A DNA stretch of 52,664 bases from Bacillus sp. AFS059628 (GTDB lineage Bacteria; Bacillota; Bacilli; Bacillales; Bacillaceae_G). Every line of letters begins with the position of its first letter. Position 1 is the first letter of the stretch. The notes beneath the pieces were generated by a model that saw only the letters and a list, made by a program, of their open reading frames with translations, was not told the DNA's origin and did no database searches. Positions 35,702 through 44,706 of this stretch are shown piece by piece. A program made the translations under genes and the position numbers. The stretch is taken from NCBI RefSeq assembly GCF_002571225.1, contig NZ_NVEC01000027.1, forward strand, positions 45,260-97,923. Reading direction: 5' to 3'.

Positions 35702-36979
35702 ATGTTAAGGCGATTTACTCGCAAATCTAATATAATCCTTTTAGGGATTATTATGATAGTCGGTTTTGCACTTCGTTTTGCAACTTTACAAACACATGGT
35801 GCAGATTTATCTATAGCTAGTGATGATATAGGTTATCAAAAAACGGCAAATATTTTATTGGAAACAGGGATGTTAACATATCATGAACCAGATAAACCAA
35901 CGATTCATATCATGCCGGGTTTTCCAGCCTTATTAGCTGCTGTATTTTATTTTTTTGGAAATGGCAGTGAAGGTCTTTTTGTAGCAAAATTAATTATTAT
36001 CCTCTTAGGGGTACTTAGTATTTTGCTAACTTATAAGATTGGTACTTATTTATTGAATCCTGCTGCAGGATTAATAGGTGCTTTCTTATTAGCTGTGTAT
36101 CCTCCAGAGATTGTTATGGAAAATTTAACTTTAACAGAAGGGCCATTTCTATTCCTTTCATTAGGATTAGTATATTGGAGTTTAAAATTAGCTGATACTC
36201 ATAAAACGAAACATCTTCTGATCGTATTAATTTTCTACTTTTTAGCACTGTACCTCCGCGTACAAATTGCCTTATATCCAATCTTACTATTTGGGTACCT
36301 TTTAATGAAACGCTACCCATTCCGTATTATGATGAAGCAAGCGATTATAAGCATAGGAATAGGGCTTATCGTACTTGGACCATGGTGGGCTCGCAATTAC
36401 ATTCAATTTGATAAATTTATCCCACTAACTGCTGGGGCAGGGAATCCGTTATTACTTGGAACGTATCAAGGGAAAGGCTACCCAGAAGGTAAGGATATGG
36501 GGGAACTTGAAATAGAGTTACATGCAAAGTACCCTAATCTTGAAGCACATGAATTTATGGAATTAGAAGAAAAAATAGCGATTGATAAAATGAAAGAATG
36601 GTGGAAAACTGATAAGGAATCTATGATAGAGAGTTATATAGTCTTGAAGCCAGAAATTCTTTGGAAAAAACCGTATTATTCTATAGAGCATAATATTGAA
36701 GTGTTCAATGTTTCTGCAAAAGATATGAATGAAATATATAATTTTATTAAGACGACGTTTTTAATATGTACAGTACTTTCGTTTATCTGCCTTTTAAAAA
36801 GGTGGAGAGAGACTACATTTTTATGGTCAATCCTTGTATTACAAACAGCTTTAACATGTTTTTATGTTGCATATGAACGTTATGCATTACCGTTAATACC
36901 ATTCTTATTTATTATAATTGGAGTAGGGACCGTGGCAACGGTTATGAAAATTAGTAAATTATTAATTAGAAAAAAATAG
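35702..36979 (+). CDS. GT-C type membrane glycosyltransferase (GT39/ArnT-like)
   Basis: Membrane protein of 425 residues with about 10 segments. The first external loop carries SDDIGYQKTANILLETG and then MPGFPALLAAVFY, matching the dolichyl-phosphate-mannose/ArnT (PMT) superfamily, where an acidic residue in this loop is catalytic. It would transfer a sugar from a polyprenyl-phosphate donor. I chose the ATG at 35702 because AAGGGAG lies 8 bases upstream. It stands convergent with a DUF2304-GT2 pair whose GT2 could supply the lipid-linked donor. Confidence 0.82.
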   Translation: MLRRFTRKSNIILLGIIMIVGFALRFATLQTHGADLSIASDDIGYQKTANILLETGMLTYHEPDKPTIHIMPGFPALLAAVFYFFGNGSEGLFVAKLIIILLGVLSILLTYKIGTYLLNPAAGLIGAFLLAVYPPEIVMENLTLTEGPFLFLSLGLVYWSLKLADTHKTKHLLIVLIFYFLALYLRVQIALYPILLFGYLLMKRYPFRIMMKQAIISIGIGLIVLGPWWARNYIQFDKFIPLTAGAGNPLLLGTYQGKGYPEGKDMGELEIELHAKYPNLEAHEFMELEEKIAIDKMKEWWKTDKESMIESYIVLKPEILWKKPYYSIEHNIEVFNVSAKDMNEIYNFIKTTFLICTVLSFICLLKRWRETTFLWSILVLQTALTCFYVAYERYALPLIPFLFIIIGVGTVATVMKISKLLIRKK

Positions 36980-36986
36980 TTTGTAA

Positions 36987-37028
36987 TAAAAAACATCTTA
37001 ATTTTTTAAAAAAATTAAGATGTTTTTT
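36987..37028. terminator. Bidirectional terminator
   Basis: AAAACATCTTAATTTTTT pairs with the complementary arm ending AATTAAGATGTTTT, with A and T flanks. It serves the GT39-like gene and probably the convergent DUF2304 gene. Confidence 0.85.
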
Positions 37029-37054
37029 GTATATATTCATATTTAAATAGAAAA

Positions 37055-37411
37055 CTATTCGTTATCGGTTTCAGGTTGCGTTACTTTTAATTTTTGCTTT
37101 AATAACGCATAATCTTGCGTTAACGTTACAAGTTGATGATGTAATTTAGAAATTTTTCTTGTTAAGTCAAAAATTAAGATGAAACAGAATAATAGTCCAA
37201 ATAAGAATAAAACAGATGGAGGATATTCTACGTGTAATAGTTGTCCAATCCAATTTATAATTTTTTCAGTAGAACTTAAAATTGCCATTGAAACACAAAC
37301 GAAAATCCACAAAATGGCATATTTAGTTTCTAAAGCTCCACGACGAATGGAATTAATAATTAATAAAAATAATAATAGAATGAAGATAAATGAAAAGGTA
37401 ATTATAGGCAT
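37055..37411 (-). CDS. DUF2304 family small membrane protein
   Basis: Membrane protein of 118 residues with three hydrophobic segments (about 2-18, 30-50, 66-85) followed by a charged helix with coiled-coil character (KISKLHHQLVTLTQDYALLKQ). This is the DUF2304 pattern. Such genes often sit next to DPM1-like GT2 genes and may act as membrane partners. Here the ATG at 37411 comes six bases after the GT2 stop (37418), and its ribosome binding site AAAGGT lies within the last GT2 codons. The pair is therefore translationally coupled. Confidence 0.85.
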   Translation of the reverse strand: MPIITFSFIFILLLFLLIINSIRRGALETKYAILWIFVCVSMAILSSTEKIINWIGQLLHVEYPPSVLFLFGLLFCFILIFDLTRKISKLHHQLVTLTQDYALLKQKLKVTQPETDNE

Positions 37412-37417
37412 TTATTA

Positions 37418-38146
37418 TCAACCTTTCACAATTTTTTGCATCAATATAGCGAGACTTACTTTAATCATGTAATATGCAGATTTAAGGGGTGTAATAGAAG
37501 ATTGTCCCCCTTGGCGCTCTTGCATATTTACGGAGATTTCATTAATGCGTAATTTTTTCTTTTTTAAATGAATAAGGACCTCTGGTTCTGGATAATCTTT
37601 TGGATAATTATGTGCAAAAATCTTAATTACTTCTCGATTGATAGCACGATACCCAGAAGTTGGATCCATAAAGGTTTGTTTTGTTAGGACTTTCAGTAGA
37701 GCAGTAAAATAAAAAATACCAATTCTTCTGGAAATACTACCTTTATAGGCTGTTTTCTCTGTAAAACGTGAACCTAGCACCATATCGCATTGGTCTTCAG
37801 CAATAGGTTTTATAATTTTGTACAAGTCATCAGGATTATGTTGCCCATCAGCATCGAACTGAATCGCAATATCATATCCATTCTCATAAGCGTATTTATA
37901 ACCAGTTTGTACAGCTGATCCAATACCTAGGTTATATGGTAAGTTCACAAGATGAACAGGAAAATCATTTACGATTTGAGCTGTTTTATCATGTGATCCA
38001 TCATTAATAACGCAAATGCTTAATCCTGTAAAATGCTGTTTTAGTTTTAATAATCTTGTTAATGTATCTGCAATTGCTTCTTCCTCGTTATACGCAGGAA
38101 TAATAATTAACGTTTTTGGTATTGAAATTGGTACCTCAATAGACAT
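37418..38146 (-). CDS. Family 2 glycosyltransferase (polyprenyl-phosphate type)
   Basis: GT2 enzyme of 242 residues. TLIIIPAYNEEEAIADTL, INDGSHDKT and the FDADGQHNP metal site are visible. The sequence resembles dolichyl-phosphate mannose synthase without its own C-terminal membrane segments; the following DUF2304 protein may supply the anchor. It probably makes a polyprenyl-phosphate sugar used by one of the GT-C proteins nearby (35702 or 39174). The ATG at 38146 has only a modest ribosome binding site (GGGATGG). Confidence 0.9.
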   Translation of the reverse strand: MSIEVPISIPKTLIIIPAYNEEEAIADTLTRLLKLKQHFTGLSICVINDGSHDKTAQIVNDFPVHLVNLPYNLGIGSAVQTGYKYAYENGYDIAIQFDADGQHNPDDLYKIIKPIAEDQCDMVLGSRFTEKTAYKGSISRRIGIFYFTALLKVLTKQTFMDPTSGYRAINREVIKIFAHNYPKDYPEPEVLIHLKKKKLRINEISVNMQERQGGQSSITPLKSAYYMIKVSLAILMQKIVKG

Positions 38147-38303
38147 TATCGCACCATCCCTTATATACTTAATTATATTATAGTTATTTTTAAACGAACC
38201 TTATCTAATATACCATTAATAGTATAGCAAAATAAAGGAAAAACTGGTGGGTTGTTTAGGAGGCAAACAGTAAATAAAAGATAAGAGATAGAATTTTTTA
38301 CGA

Positions 38304-38345
38304 TAAAAAAATACATGCAAGGATGAAATAAACCTGTGCATGTAT
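38304..38345 (-). terminator. Terminator of the thioesterase gene
   Basis: ATACATGCA and TGCATGTAT pair, with an AGG/CCT inner stem. On the minus strand a run of seven Ts follows. Confidence 0.75.
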
Positions 38346-38362
38346 GAAGTGAGAGTATCTTA

Positions 38363-38875
38363 TTATATATTCCATGGCTTACTTAAAGTTAAAACTTCAG
38401 CCATCTCTTTACTTTTTAAACGTCCTTTTTTTCTATTTTCCGCGCGTTCTAAACCGGTTGTGTGTAACCAATGTTCTTCCTGAGTTTCAGGAAGTACTTG
38501 TGGTACGGACGAAGGTTTTCCATCTTTTATTGCCACAAATGTAATAAAGCAAGTAGCAGCAATTCTACGCTCGCCTGCTAATAAATTTTCTGCGATTACT
38601 TTTACGAAAACTTCCATTGAAGATTTCCCTGTATAACATACAAATGCTTCATAACAAACAGAATCAGCTTGGTGAATTGGAGTTAAAAAATCAACTGAAT
38701 CAATAGATGCTGTTACGCAATGTTTACGACTATGTCTTGCAGCCGCAATTGAAGCAATACTATCAATTTCTGCTAATAATTTCCCTCCAAAAAGTGTTTG
38801 GTGATTATTTAAATCGTTAGGAAAAACACGTGTTGTTTTAATTGCTTTAGATTCTCGCATGAATTTCTTTTCCAT
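38363..38875 (-). CDS. Acyl-CoA thioesterase, hotdog fold (YkhA-like)
   Basis: Cytoplasmic protein of 170 residues with a single hotdog domain. FPNDLNNHQTLFGGKLLAEID carries the conserved Asn/Asp and GG features of the acyl-CoA hydrolase (BFIT/YciA) family. It hydrolyses acyl-CoA to free acid and CoA. Length and sequence recall B. subtilis YkhA. The ATG at 38875 has AGGGGCTG upstream; Met6 is an alternative. It is not obviously related to the sugar genes around it and has its own terminator. Confidence 0.9.
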   Translation of the reverse strand: MEKKFMRESKAIKTTRVFPNDLNNHQTLFGGKLLAEIDSIASIAAARHSRKHCVTASIDSVDFLTPIHQADSVCYEAFVCYTGKSSMEVFVKVIAENLLAGERRIAATCFITFVAIKDGKPSSVPQVLPETQEEHWLHTTGLERAENRKKGRLKSKEMAEVLTLSKPWNI

Positions 38876-39173
38876 ATATTCAGCCCCTATAGTCTGTTTT
38901 CAATCAGAATAATATGTGTAAGTGGATTACTCATATTAGATATTTAATAAAGTAAAGCGTATTCCAAAAGAGGATTATTTAAACTTCTGTATTTGTATTC
39001 ATGTAACTGAAAGAAAATTTATTTTATCTAAAATGTAGTGTAAAAGAGGATTCGCTTACATTGCAAGCAAAAAGTAATGACTATGTATTTGTCATAGAAA
39101 TTCCCTATCAGCCGTGTACCCATTCATGATAGAATCGTTTTGTTATGAATGGAAATAGAGGTGCAATGGACAT

Positions 39174-40487
39174 ATGAATCATATACAAACAAATTTTTCA
39201 TCTTTCTTCAATAAAATTACGATTGGTGCGATGCTTGCATTTTTTGTTTATAGTTGTTGGACAGCATTTGAGACAAGTAAGCAATTTTTTGGGGGAAGTA
39301 CAACAAGTGTAACAATCATATTGGCAATTTTCGTCATACTCATTTTGTTAGTGGCATCAATTCTACAATATCGTTTTACAGACAAACAATTTCTTATTTT
39401 TCTTATAAGTATATCTATAGTTGTGAGGCTTAGTATGCTGTTATTTGTAGACGCTCCAATAATTGGTGATCTGAAAGTGATGTATGAGTCTGCAAAGGAG
39501 ATTGCAATTGGTAATAATATAGGGACTGTAACTCATTTGCCGTTTATTATATATGAGTCAGTAATTATTCGTATATTTGGTGATACATTATTCGCTTTAC
39601 AACTATTTAATGTGTTATTTTGCGCAGGAACTGCATTTTTTATTTATCGTATTGCGGCAATAGTTTTTGGAGAAGAATGCGGTCGTATTGCTTCCACATT
39701 TTATGCTCTGTATATTCCAAATATATTCATGAGTTCCGTATTAACTCCTGAGTCACTTGCAATATTTTTATTTTATTTTGCTTGCTACATACTTTTATAT
39801 AAAGGATTAGATCATCCTTATATGTGGGTGTTTTCAGCGATTTTATTTGCATTTAGTAATATGATTTTCCCAATGGGATTATTTCTTCCTATTTTTATCA
39901 CGATATATGTATTATTAATTGAAGTGTTTCAATCAGCAACGAAACAAAAAGTGTTACTAAAGACGATAGGGGTACTTATTCTATTTTATAGTGCTCATTT
40001 TAGTGTGAATTATGGAATTAAGACAATGGGACTGTCACAATATACGATTACGAATGAGACGTATGTTCAATCTGTCTTAATTGGAAAAACGCAACATGAG
40101 GAAAGAGTATCGAAAAATCAAAGTGTAACAGAGCATATTGATCAAAAGTTAAAAGAGATTGAGGGAGAAAGATTTAAACTTTTAGAACCGATGATAAATC
40201 AGTTTTCAGATGAGGGAATAAATTCTATTCTTTTTAAATGTGAAAAACTGATATATATAGCCGTAACATTGTTTATGACTATAGCTCTATTACACTTCCT
40301 TATTAAGAAACAACAAAATGAGGGATATATGTTGTTCTTATTTTTAACTAGTGGCTACGTATTGTTAAAGCTCTTCCAAGTAGATATGGCATATTACAAT
40401 GTAATTATGCCAGCATTGTTTATTTTGCAGAGCTTTGGTGTTTATATGAGTTATGTGTATTGTCAAAAAATATTTTTCAGAAAATAA
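39174..40487 (+). CDS. GT-C like polytopic membrane protein, probable glycosyltransferase
   Basis: Membrane protein of 437 residues with about 11 segments. DAPIIGDLKVMYESAKEIAIGN in the first large loop (about 100-125), followed by a THLPFIIYESVIIRIFGD helix, resembles the PMT/GT39 superfamily, with D in GDLKVMY as candidate catalytic acid. Similarity is weaker than for the gene at 35702. A soluble stretch at about 305-350 is highly charged. The ATG at 39174 has AATAGAGGTG about 12 bases upstream. The donor and acceptor are unknown. A terminator starts at the stop codon. Confidence 0.7.
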   Translation: MNHIQTNFSSFFNKITIGAMLAFFVYSCWTAFETSKQFFGGSTTSVTIILAIFVILILLVASILQYRFTDKQFLIFLISISIVVRLSMLLFVDAPIIGDLKVMYESAKEIAIGNNIGTVTHLPFIIYESVIIRIFGDTLFALQLFNVLFCAGTAFFIYRIAAIVFGEECGRIASTFYALYIPNIFMSSVLTPESLAIFLFYFACYILLYKGLDHPYMWVFSAILFAFSNMIFPMGLFLPIFITIYVLLIEVFQSATKQKVLLKTIGVLILFYSAHFSVNYGIKTMGLSQYTITNETYVQSVLIGKTQHEERVSKNQSVTEHIDQKLKEIEGERFKLLEPMINQFSDEGINSILFKCEKLIYIAVTLFMTIALLHFLIKKQQNEGYMLFLFLTSGYVLLKLFQVDMAYYNVIMPALFILQSFGVYMSYVYCQKIFFRK

Positions 40488-40514
40488 AAAGAATCCAGTT
40501 TGGATTCTTTTTTT
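40486..40514 (+). terminator. Terminator after the GT-C like gene
   Basis: AAAAAGAATCCA and TGGATTCTTTTT pair around GTT and are followed by TT. Confidence 0.88.
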
Positions 40515-40538
40515 ATGGATAGAAGATGAAAGCTAAGA

Positions 40539-40567
40539 GTCAGCAGGGATAAAATATCTCTACTGAC
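40539..40567 (-). terminator. Hairpin after hemAT
   Basis: GTCAG-C-AGGGATA pairs with TATCTCT-A-CTGAC with one mismatch and one G-T pair. No strong T-run follows on the minus strand. Confidence 0.5.
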
Positions 40568-40579
40568 ATAAACTTCACT

Positions 40580-41881
40580 CTATCGATTTAATTCCAGTTG
40601 TAAACTATCGGCTGTTAGAGCCATTTTTGAGGAATCGTCTTGAATTCCTTTCATTACTTGTGAAATGGTTTCTAACTCATTTTCAATTTTTTTATTCTGT
40701 TCTTTCGAGTTAGACATGTCTTTTACGATTTCTTGGAAGTATTGATCCGTTGCAGACATACTATCAGTTCCTTCAGATACGAGAGAGCTAATTTGTTTCA
40801 CGGAAGAAGAGACACGAACAATCTGTTCATTTGTTTTTTCAACGAGCTTTGTAACGTTAAATATAGATTCTTTCGTTTGCTCTGATAACTTTCTAATTTC
40901 TCCAGCTACAACAGAAAAGCCTTTGCCAAATTCCCCAGCACGCGCAGATTCAATTGCAGCATTTAGTGCGAGTAAATTTGTTTGCTCTGCAATTGATTTT
41001 ACAATATCTATAATTTCGTTAATTTTGTTAGAAATATCGAGAAGTTCATGCGTATCTGTAATAATCGTTTCCATGTTCGTTTGAATGTATTCCATTCGTT
41101 TATTTTGCTCATTTAATTGTTCTTTACCTTTATTTGCTTTTTCTTCTGATGTTGTAGCTAATGACGTACCTGTTTTAGCAATCTCTACAATCGTTTCAGA
41201 TTTAGCGGTTAACTGCTGAATAGAAGCGCTTGTTTTTTCAGATACAGATGCTAGTTCTGTTGCAATATGCGTAATGGTCATAGCTGTTATTTCTTTTTCT
41301 TTTTCAAGTTCTTTTTGCATTCTTTCATATTCAGATTCATAAGCCGCAATAACGAGTTCTTGTTCAAGAGTAAATAATTTATTTATTACGTTTATGGAAT
41401 AAGAAAAATCGTCAATTGTTGTAATTTTCGTTTTTAAAATCTTCATGATAGAGCGGAATAATTCTTGATAAGCGGCAGTATACCATTTTCTATGTAACCC
41501 AATTTGTACATGTCTTTTGGCAATTCTAACACGTTGTTCAATAAAGTCTTCATGCATATCTCCGCTAAATAATTCTTTTATATGTGTTTTTAAAGTTTGC
41601 TTTAGTTTTGGAATAGAGCTATAACGTTCGATAATCGTAATTAAATTAGGCTGTTTTGTAATATTGGAATAGAATTTTTCAGTAATCCAATCAATTTCTT
41701 CATAAATAAAGGGCTGTAGTACCTTTACGATTTGTAAATCTTCTTTTGAAATATGTAGCATATCCATTTGAATTTTCAGTTCAGAATTAGTAGGAACGTT
41801 AAAAGTGATTTGTTGATTCTTACTTAATTCAAGTATACTGACGTTTGTTTTATTGTTATGTTTTTTAAAAACCCCAAGCAT
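40580..41881 (-). CDS. hemAT: Heme-based aerotaxis transducer HemAT
   Basis: Soluble chemoreceptor of 433 residues. The N-terminal globin-coupled sensor (about 15-180) has proximal heme ligand H124 in [11 protein letters not shown]. The C-terminal half is a methyl-accepting signalling domain with the conserved tip [19 protein letters not shown]. There are no membrane segments, as in B. subtilis HemAT (432 residues), which binds oxygen and steers swimming through CheA/CheW. The ATG at 41881 has AGGGGGAAG upstream. A weak cre-like sequence (two mismatches) lies around 41900. It is transcribed alone. Confidence 0.95.
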   Translation of the reverse strand: MLGVFKKHNNKTNVSILELSKNQQITFNVPTNSELKIQMDMLHISKEDLQIVKVLQPFIYEEIDWITEKFYSNITKQPNLITIIERYSSIPKLKQTLKTHIKELFSGDMHEDFIEQRVRIAKRHVQIGLHRKWYTAAYQELFRSIMKILKTKITTIDDFSYSINVINKLFTLEQELVIAAYESEYERMQKELEKEKEITAMTITHIATELASVSEKTSASIQQLTAKSETIVEIAKTGTSLATTSEEKANKGKEQLNEQNKRMEYIQTNMETIITDTHELLDISNKINEIIDIVKSIAEQTNLLALNAAIESARAGEFGKGFSVVAGEIRKLSEQTKESIFNVTKLVEKTNEQIVRVSSSVKQISSLVSEGTDSMSATDQYFQEIVKDMSNSKEQNKKIENELETISQVMKGIQDDSSKMALTADSLQLELNR

Positions 41882-41985
41882 CGTTCTTCCCCCTGTTTGT
41901 AAAGCGTTTTCATTTTTTAGTTCTAATATAATTATATATTTTTATATACAATTACTCTATATTGGTGTGTAGAATAGTATATAAA

Positions 41986-42015
41986 TTAAGAGAATTCCAT
42001 ATAGAATTCTCTTAA
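41986..42015 (-). terminator. Terminator overlapping the TRIC gene stop
   Basis: TTAAGAGAATTC and GAATTCTCTTAA pair perfectly around CATATA. On the minus strand it is followed by a moderately T-rich tail. Confidence 0.7.
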
Positions 42016-42644
42016 TGACCTTTATTAATTTTAGCATGTGTTTTAAAGAAAACTGGGAAATGTACATTATATATGACAGTGACAACACGAATAATGAATG
42101 TTACTAGTAAACAAACATAGAAAGCCAATACGTGTGCCCCCATTGCATATGTGATTAGGAAACTAATTGCTCCTAAAATAGAAGCGATGGCGTAAATTTC
42201 TTTTCGGAATACGTAGGGGATATCTTGAGCGCAAATGTCACGCAAAATACCGCCTCCAATACCTGTAATGACTCCCATTGAAACAACTAAAAATGAGGCG
42301 TCAACATGATGTGACATTGCCGCATTTGCACCAATAGCTGTAAAAACACCTAAGCCAACAGCATCAGAAAGCATAATAACAACTTGAAGTTTATTGATAC
42401 GCTCAAAAAACATACAAGTAAATAATGCTGATAATACGCTTACGAAAAAGTAAATGGGTTTAACAAATGCGACGGGAGGCAGGTTACCGATCATAATATC
42501 ACGAATAATACCGCCGCCGAGCGCAGTAGCTACAGCTAAACAAAGGACACCAAATAAATCTAAATCTTTTTTTAAACCAACTAATGTACCAGAAATGGCA
42601 GCGGCGATAATGCCAAGAAACGTAAATATATCGATTAATAACAT
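42012..42644 (-). CDS. TRIC family cation channel (UPF0126)
   Basis: Membrane protein of 210 residues with seven segments in two repeats. The repeats GTLVGLKKDLDLFGVLCLAVATALGGGIIRDI and GVITGIGGGILRDICAQ each carry the GGGxxRD motif of bacterial TRIC channels. These form trimers that conduct monovalent cations. GGAAGGG precedes the ATG at 42644. A 494-base gap follows upstream before the next gene. The physiological role in Bacillus is unknown. Confidence 0.9.
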   Translation of the reverse strand: MLLIDIFTFLGIIAAAISGTLVGLKKDLDLFGVLCLAVATALGGGIIRDIMIGNLPPVAFVKPIYFFVSVLSALFTCMFFERINKLQVVIMLSDAVGLGVFTAIGANAAMSHHVDASFLVVSMGVITGIGGGILRDICAQDIPYVFRKEIYAIASILGAISFLITYAMGAHVLAFYVCLLVTFIIRVVTVIYNVHFPVFFKTHAKINKGH

Positions 42645-42968
42645 GGCCTTAATCCCTTCCTCTTAAAGATGTTCCAGAGAAAAAATATACACTAAAGTAT
42701 TGGAAATAACAATTACTTTTCGCTACATGTAGAAAAACGGATAAAATACATAAAGAAAGCGTTTGAAAATGTTTGGAAAATAGCTATAAAGTAATTTGAA
42801 AAAGATATGAAAAGATTAATTTTACATTTTTTTGATGTTACCTAGTTGGTAAAATGTTACAATGTTAGATATGTTATTTACATCTGTATAAAATGATAAA
42901 AAAATATGTATATACTGACAAAAATAAGGGGATGGTTGTTAGATAGCTTTTGTAAAAATAGGGAGTAT

Positions 42969-43025
42969 AGCTAAAGGACAGTAATTTCTATTACTGATTA
43001 ATACTTGTCCTGGCTAGTTTTAGCT
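42969..43025 (+). other. Nested inverted-repeat structure in a long intergenic gap
   Basis: Three concentric stems can form: AGCTAAA/TTTAGCT, GGACA/TGTCC and CAGTAAT/ATTACTG. The gap 42645-43138 has no gene. This structure sits 114 bases before the polymerase-like gene, upstream of its probable promoter, and matches no riboswitch I know. Confidence 0.5.
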
Positions 43026-43057
43026 GGAAAAATAGTTCTCGATTTGAATATGAGTTA

Positions 43058-43066
43058 TGTTATAAT
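43058..43066 (+). promoter_or_regulatory. Extended -10 promoter
   Basis: TGTTATAAT is a perfect -10 box with the TGn extension, about 70 bases before the start at 43139. No good -35 box is seen. Confidence 0.55.
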
Positions 43067-43138
43067 TGCTAGGTGTGTTTGAATGATAAAAAATTATGAT
43101 TAAAAGATAATGTTAAGATTTTGTATGGAGGTCTTGGA

Positions 43139-44611
43139 ATGTTAGCAAATCAAGCTAGGGTTAGATTTGAGCGTTTTTTGCTCTTTTTTATTATTTTACA
43201 GCCTGTTTTAGATTTATTAACGTCTCTTAGCATCACTTTATTAAAGTCAAGTGCTACCGTTGGAATTTTAGTAAGATTCCTTATTATGGCTGTTGGTGGT
43301 ATTTACATTTTAATTCAGGCAAAAGAGAAGGAAAATAGAAAGTTTTTAATTTATCTTATATTATTAGCCGGAGTTTTAGGGGTAGGATTTATTAATAATA
43401 AACTAGTTAAGGATCCTATTGTACTTAGTGAAGAAGTTAAATTCGTTGCGAAAGCATTATATATATATATCATGCTGGGATCATACATTTTAGCTTTAAA
43501 ATCATTGAAAAAGAAAGTTAATATTAGTGATAAGGTTCGAAATAGTATTGTATATGCTACATTAATCATTAACGCAATTATGGTTATTTCTATTTCAACA
43601 TCTACTGACTTTGGTAGTTATGAATGGATGAAGGTAGGTTCTCGAGGTTGGTTCTATGCAGGGAATGAACTAGGTTCAATCTTAGCTATTATTTTCCCTA
43701 TTGTGGTACTATATTCTATTCAAAAAACAAAGAGCTGGAAACACGTTTTATATTGGATTCCATCGCTTTTAATGATTTACTCATTAATTCAGGTCGGTAC
43801 GAAAGTAGGAATGGGCTCAATTGGTGCTACGTTAGCGGCAGCAATCGGAATCATTGTACTACAATTATTATTTGATAGAAAAAATCCAAACAAAAGATCT
43901 CTTGTGTTTAATGCATTCATTGCTATTGTCCTATTAGCTGGTGTAGTTGGAACGTTTAAACAAACGCCATTAGCACAAAATATGGGTATTCACAATAACT
44001 ATTTATCAGAGCAAAATGTGGCACAGCAAGGTCAAAAGGAAAAAGAAATTAAAGAAAAGCTGAAAAAAGAGCAAGAACTTAAAGCAAAAGAAGAAAATCA
44101 TCATAAAGTTGAAAAGCCAGAAGAAAAGGCGAAGATAGAAGAGGAAGTTAAGAAAGAGCTTGAGAAAGAGCAAAAGAAAGAAAATCAAGAAAATCTTATT
44201 TTCAGCGGACGTCAAGTATATGAAGAAAGACATAAGCAGTTCTTTAAAGAAGCGCCAATGTCACAAAAGTTATTAGGAATGGGTTATGCAGGTAATTTTA
44301 AATATAATGAACAAAAGCAGCCAGATCCAAAGCTAATTGAAATGGACTTCCACGATTGGTTTTATGACTTTGGGATTATTGGTTTTGCATTACTAATGAT
44401 TCCATTTATTTATTACGGCTTAAGAATCCTACTAGTATTTATTACAAGGTTTAAAGAGATATTTAATATAAAATATGGAATGATTGCAGCAAGCTTATTG
44501 TTAGCATTAGGTATTGCTTATATTGCAGGACATATTTTAACAGCACCAGGAGTTGGGATTTACTTTGTAGTGGTGTTAGCTTATCTAATTGTAGACTTAG
44601 AAATTGAATGA
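43139..44611 (+). CDS. O-antigen ligase/TuaE-like polysaccharide polymerase
   Basis: Membrane protein of 490 residues with about 11 segments and a large external loop (about 285-410). The late-loop motifs GRQVYEERHKQF, LLGMGYAGN and FHDWFYDFGIIGF match the Wzy/WaaL/TuaE family, which polymerise or ligate lipid-linked saccharides. Inside the loop, about 55 residues (296-350) are almost pure Lys/Glu/Gln and predict a long charged helix. This is unusual for the family. I chose the ATG at 43139, with GGAGG 7 bases upstream. It leads a GT4-TagA group, so a teichuronic- or teichoic-type polymer is plausible. Confidence 0.82.
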   Translation: MLANQARVRFERFLLFFIILQPVLDLLTSLSITLLKSSATVGILVRFLIMAVGGIYILIQAKEKENRKFLIYLILLAGVLGVGFINNKLVKDPIVLSEEVKFVAKALYIYIMLGSYILALKSLKKKVNISDKVRNSIVYATLIINAIMVISISTSTDFGSYEWMKVGSRGWFYAGNELGSILAIIFPIVVLYSIQKTKSWKHVLYWIPSLLMIYSLIQVGTKVGMGSIGATLAAAIGIIVLQLLFDRKNPNKRSLVFNAFIAIVLLAGVVGTFKQTPLAQNMGIHNNYLSEQNVAQQGQKEKEIKEKLKKEQELKAKEENHHKVEKPEEKAKIEEEVKKELEKEQKKENQENLIFSGRQVYEERHKQFFKEAPMSQKLLGMGYAGNFKYNEQKQPDPKLIEMDFHDWFYDFGIIGFALLMIPFIYYGLRILLVFITRFKEIFNIKYGMIAASLLLALGIAYIAGHILTAPGVGIYFVVVLAYLIVDLEIE

Positions 44612-44614
44612 TCA

Positions 44615-44649
44615 AAATAAAAGCTAACTTTTGTTAGCTTTTATTTTTT
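44615..44649 (+). terminator. Terminator after the polymerase gene
   Basis: AAATAAAAGCTAAC and GTTAGCTTTTATTT pair perfectly around TTTT and are followed by TTT. Confidence 0.88.
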
Positions 44650-44706
44650 AGTACAGTAAAATAAAGATAGATGGAAATGTAGCGAGGATTTAAAGGAGGA
44701 AAAAAT

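Noticed and set aside
41897-41913. cre-like sequence before hemAT
   Set aside because: Only about 12 of 14 consensus positions match and the spacing around CG is off by one; too weak to list as a site.
44006-44233. Phe/Leu-rich minus-strand frame
   Set aside because: It is the complement of the Lys/Glu-rich loop codons of the polymerase-like gene, an artefact of composition.
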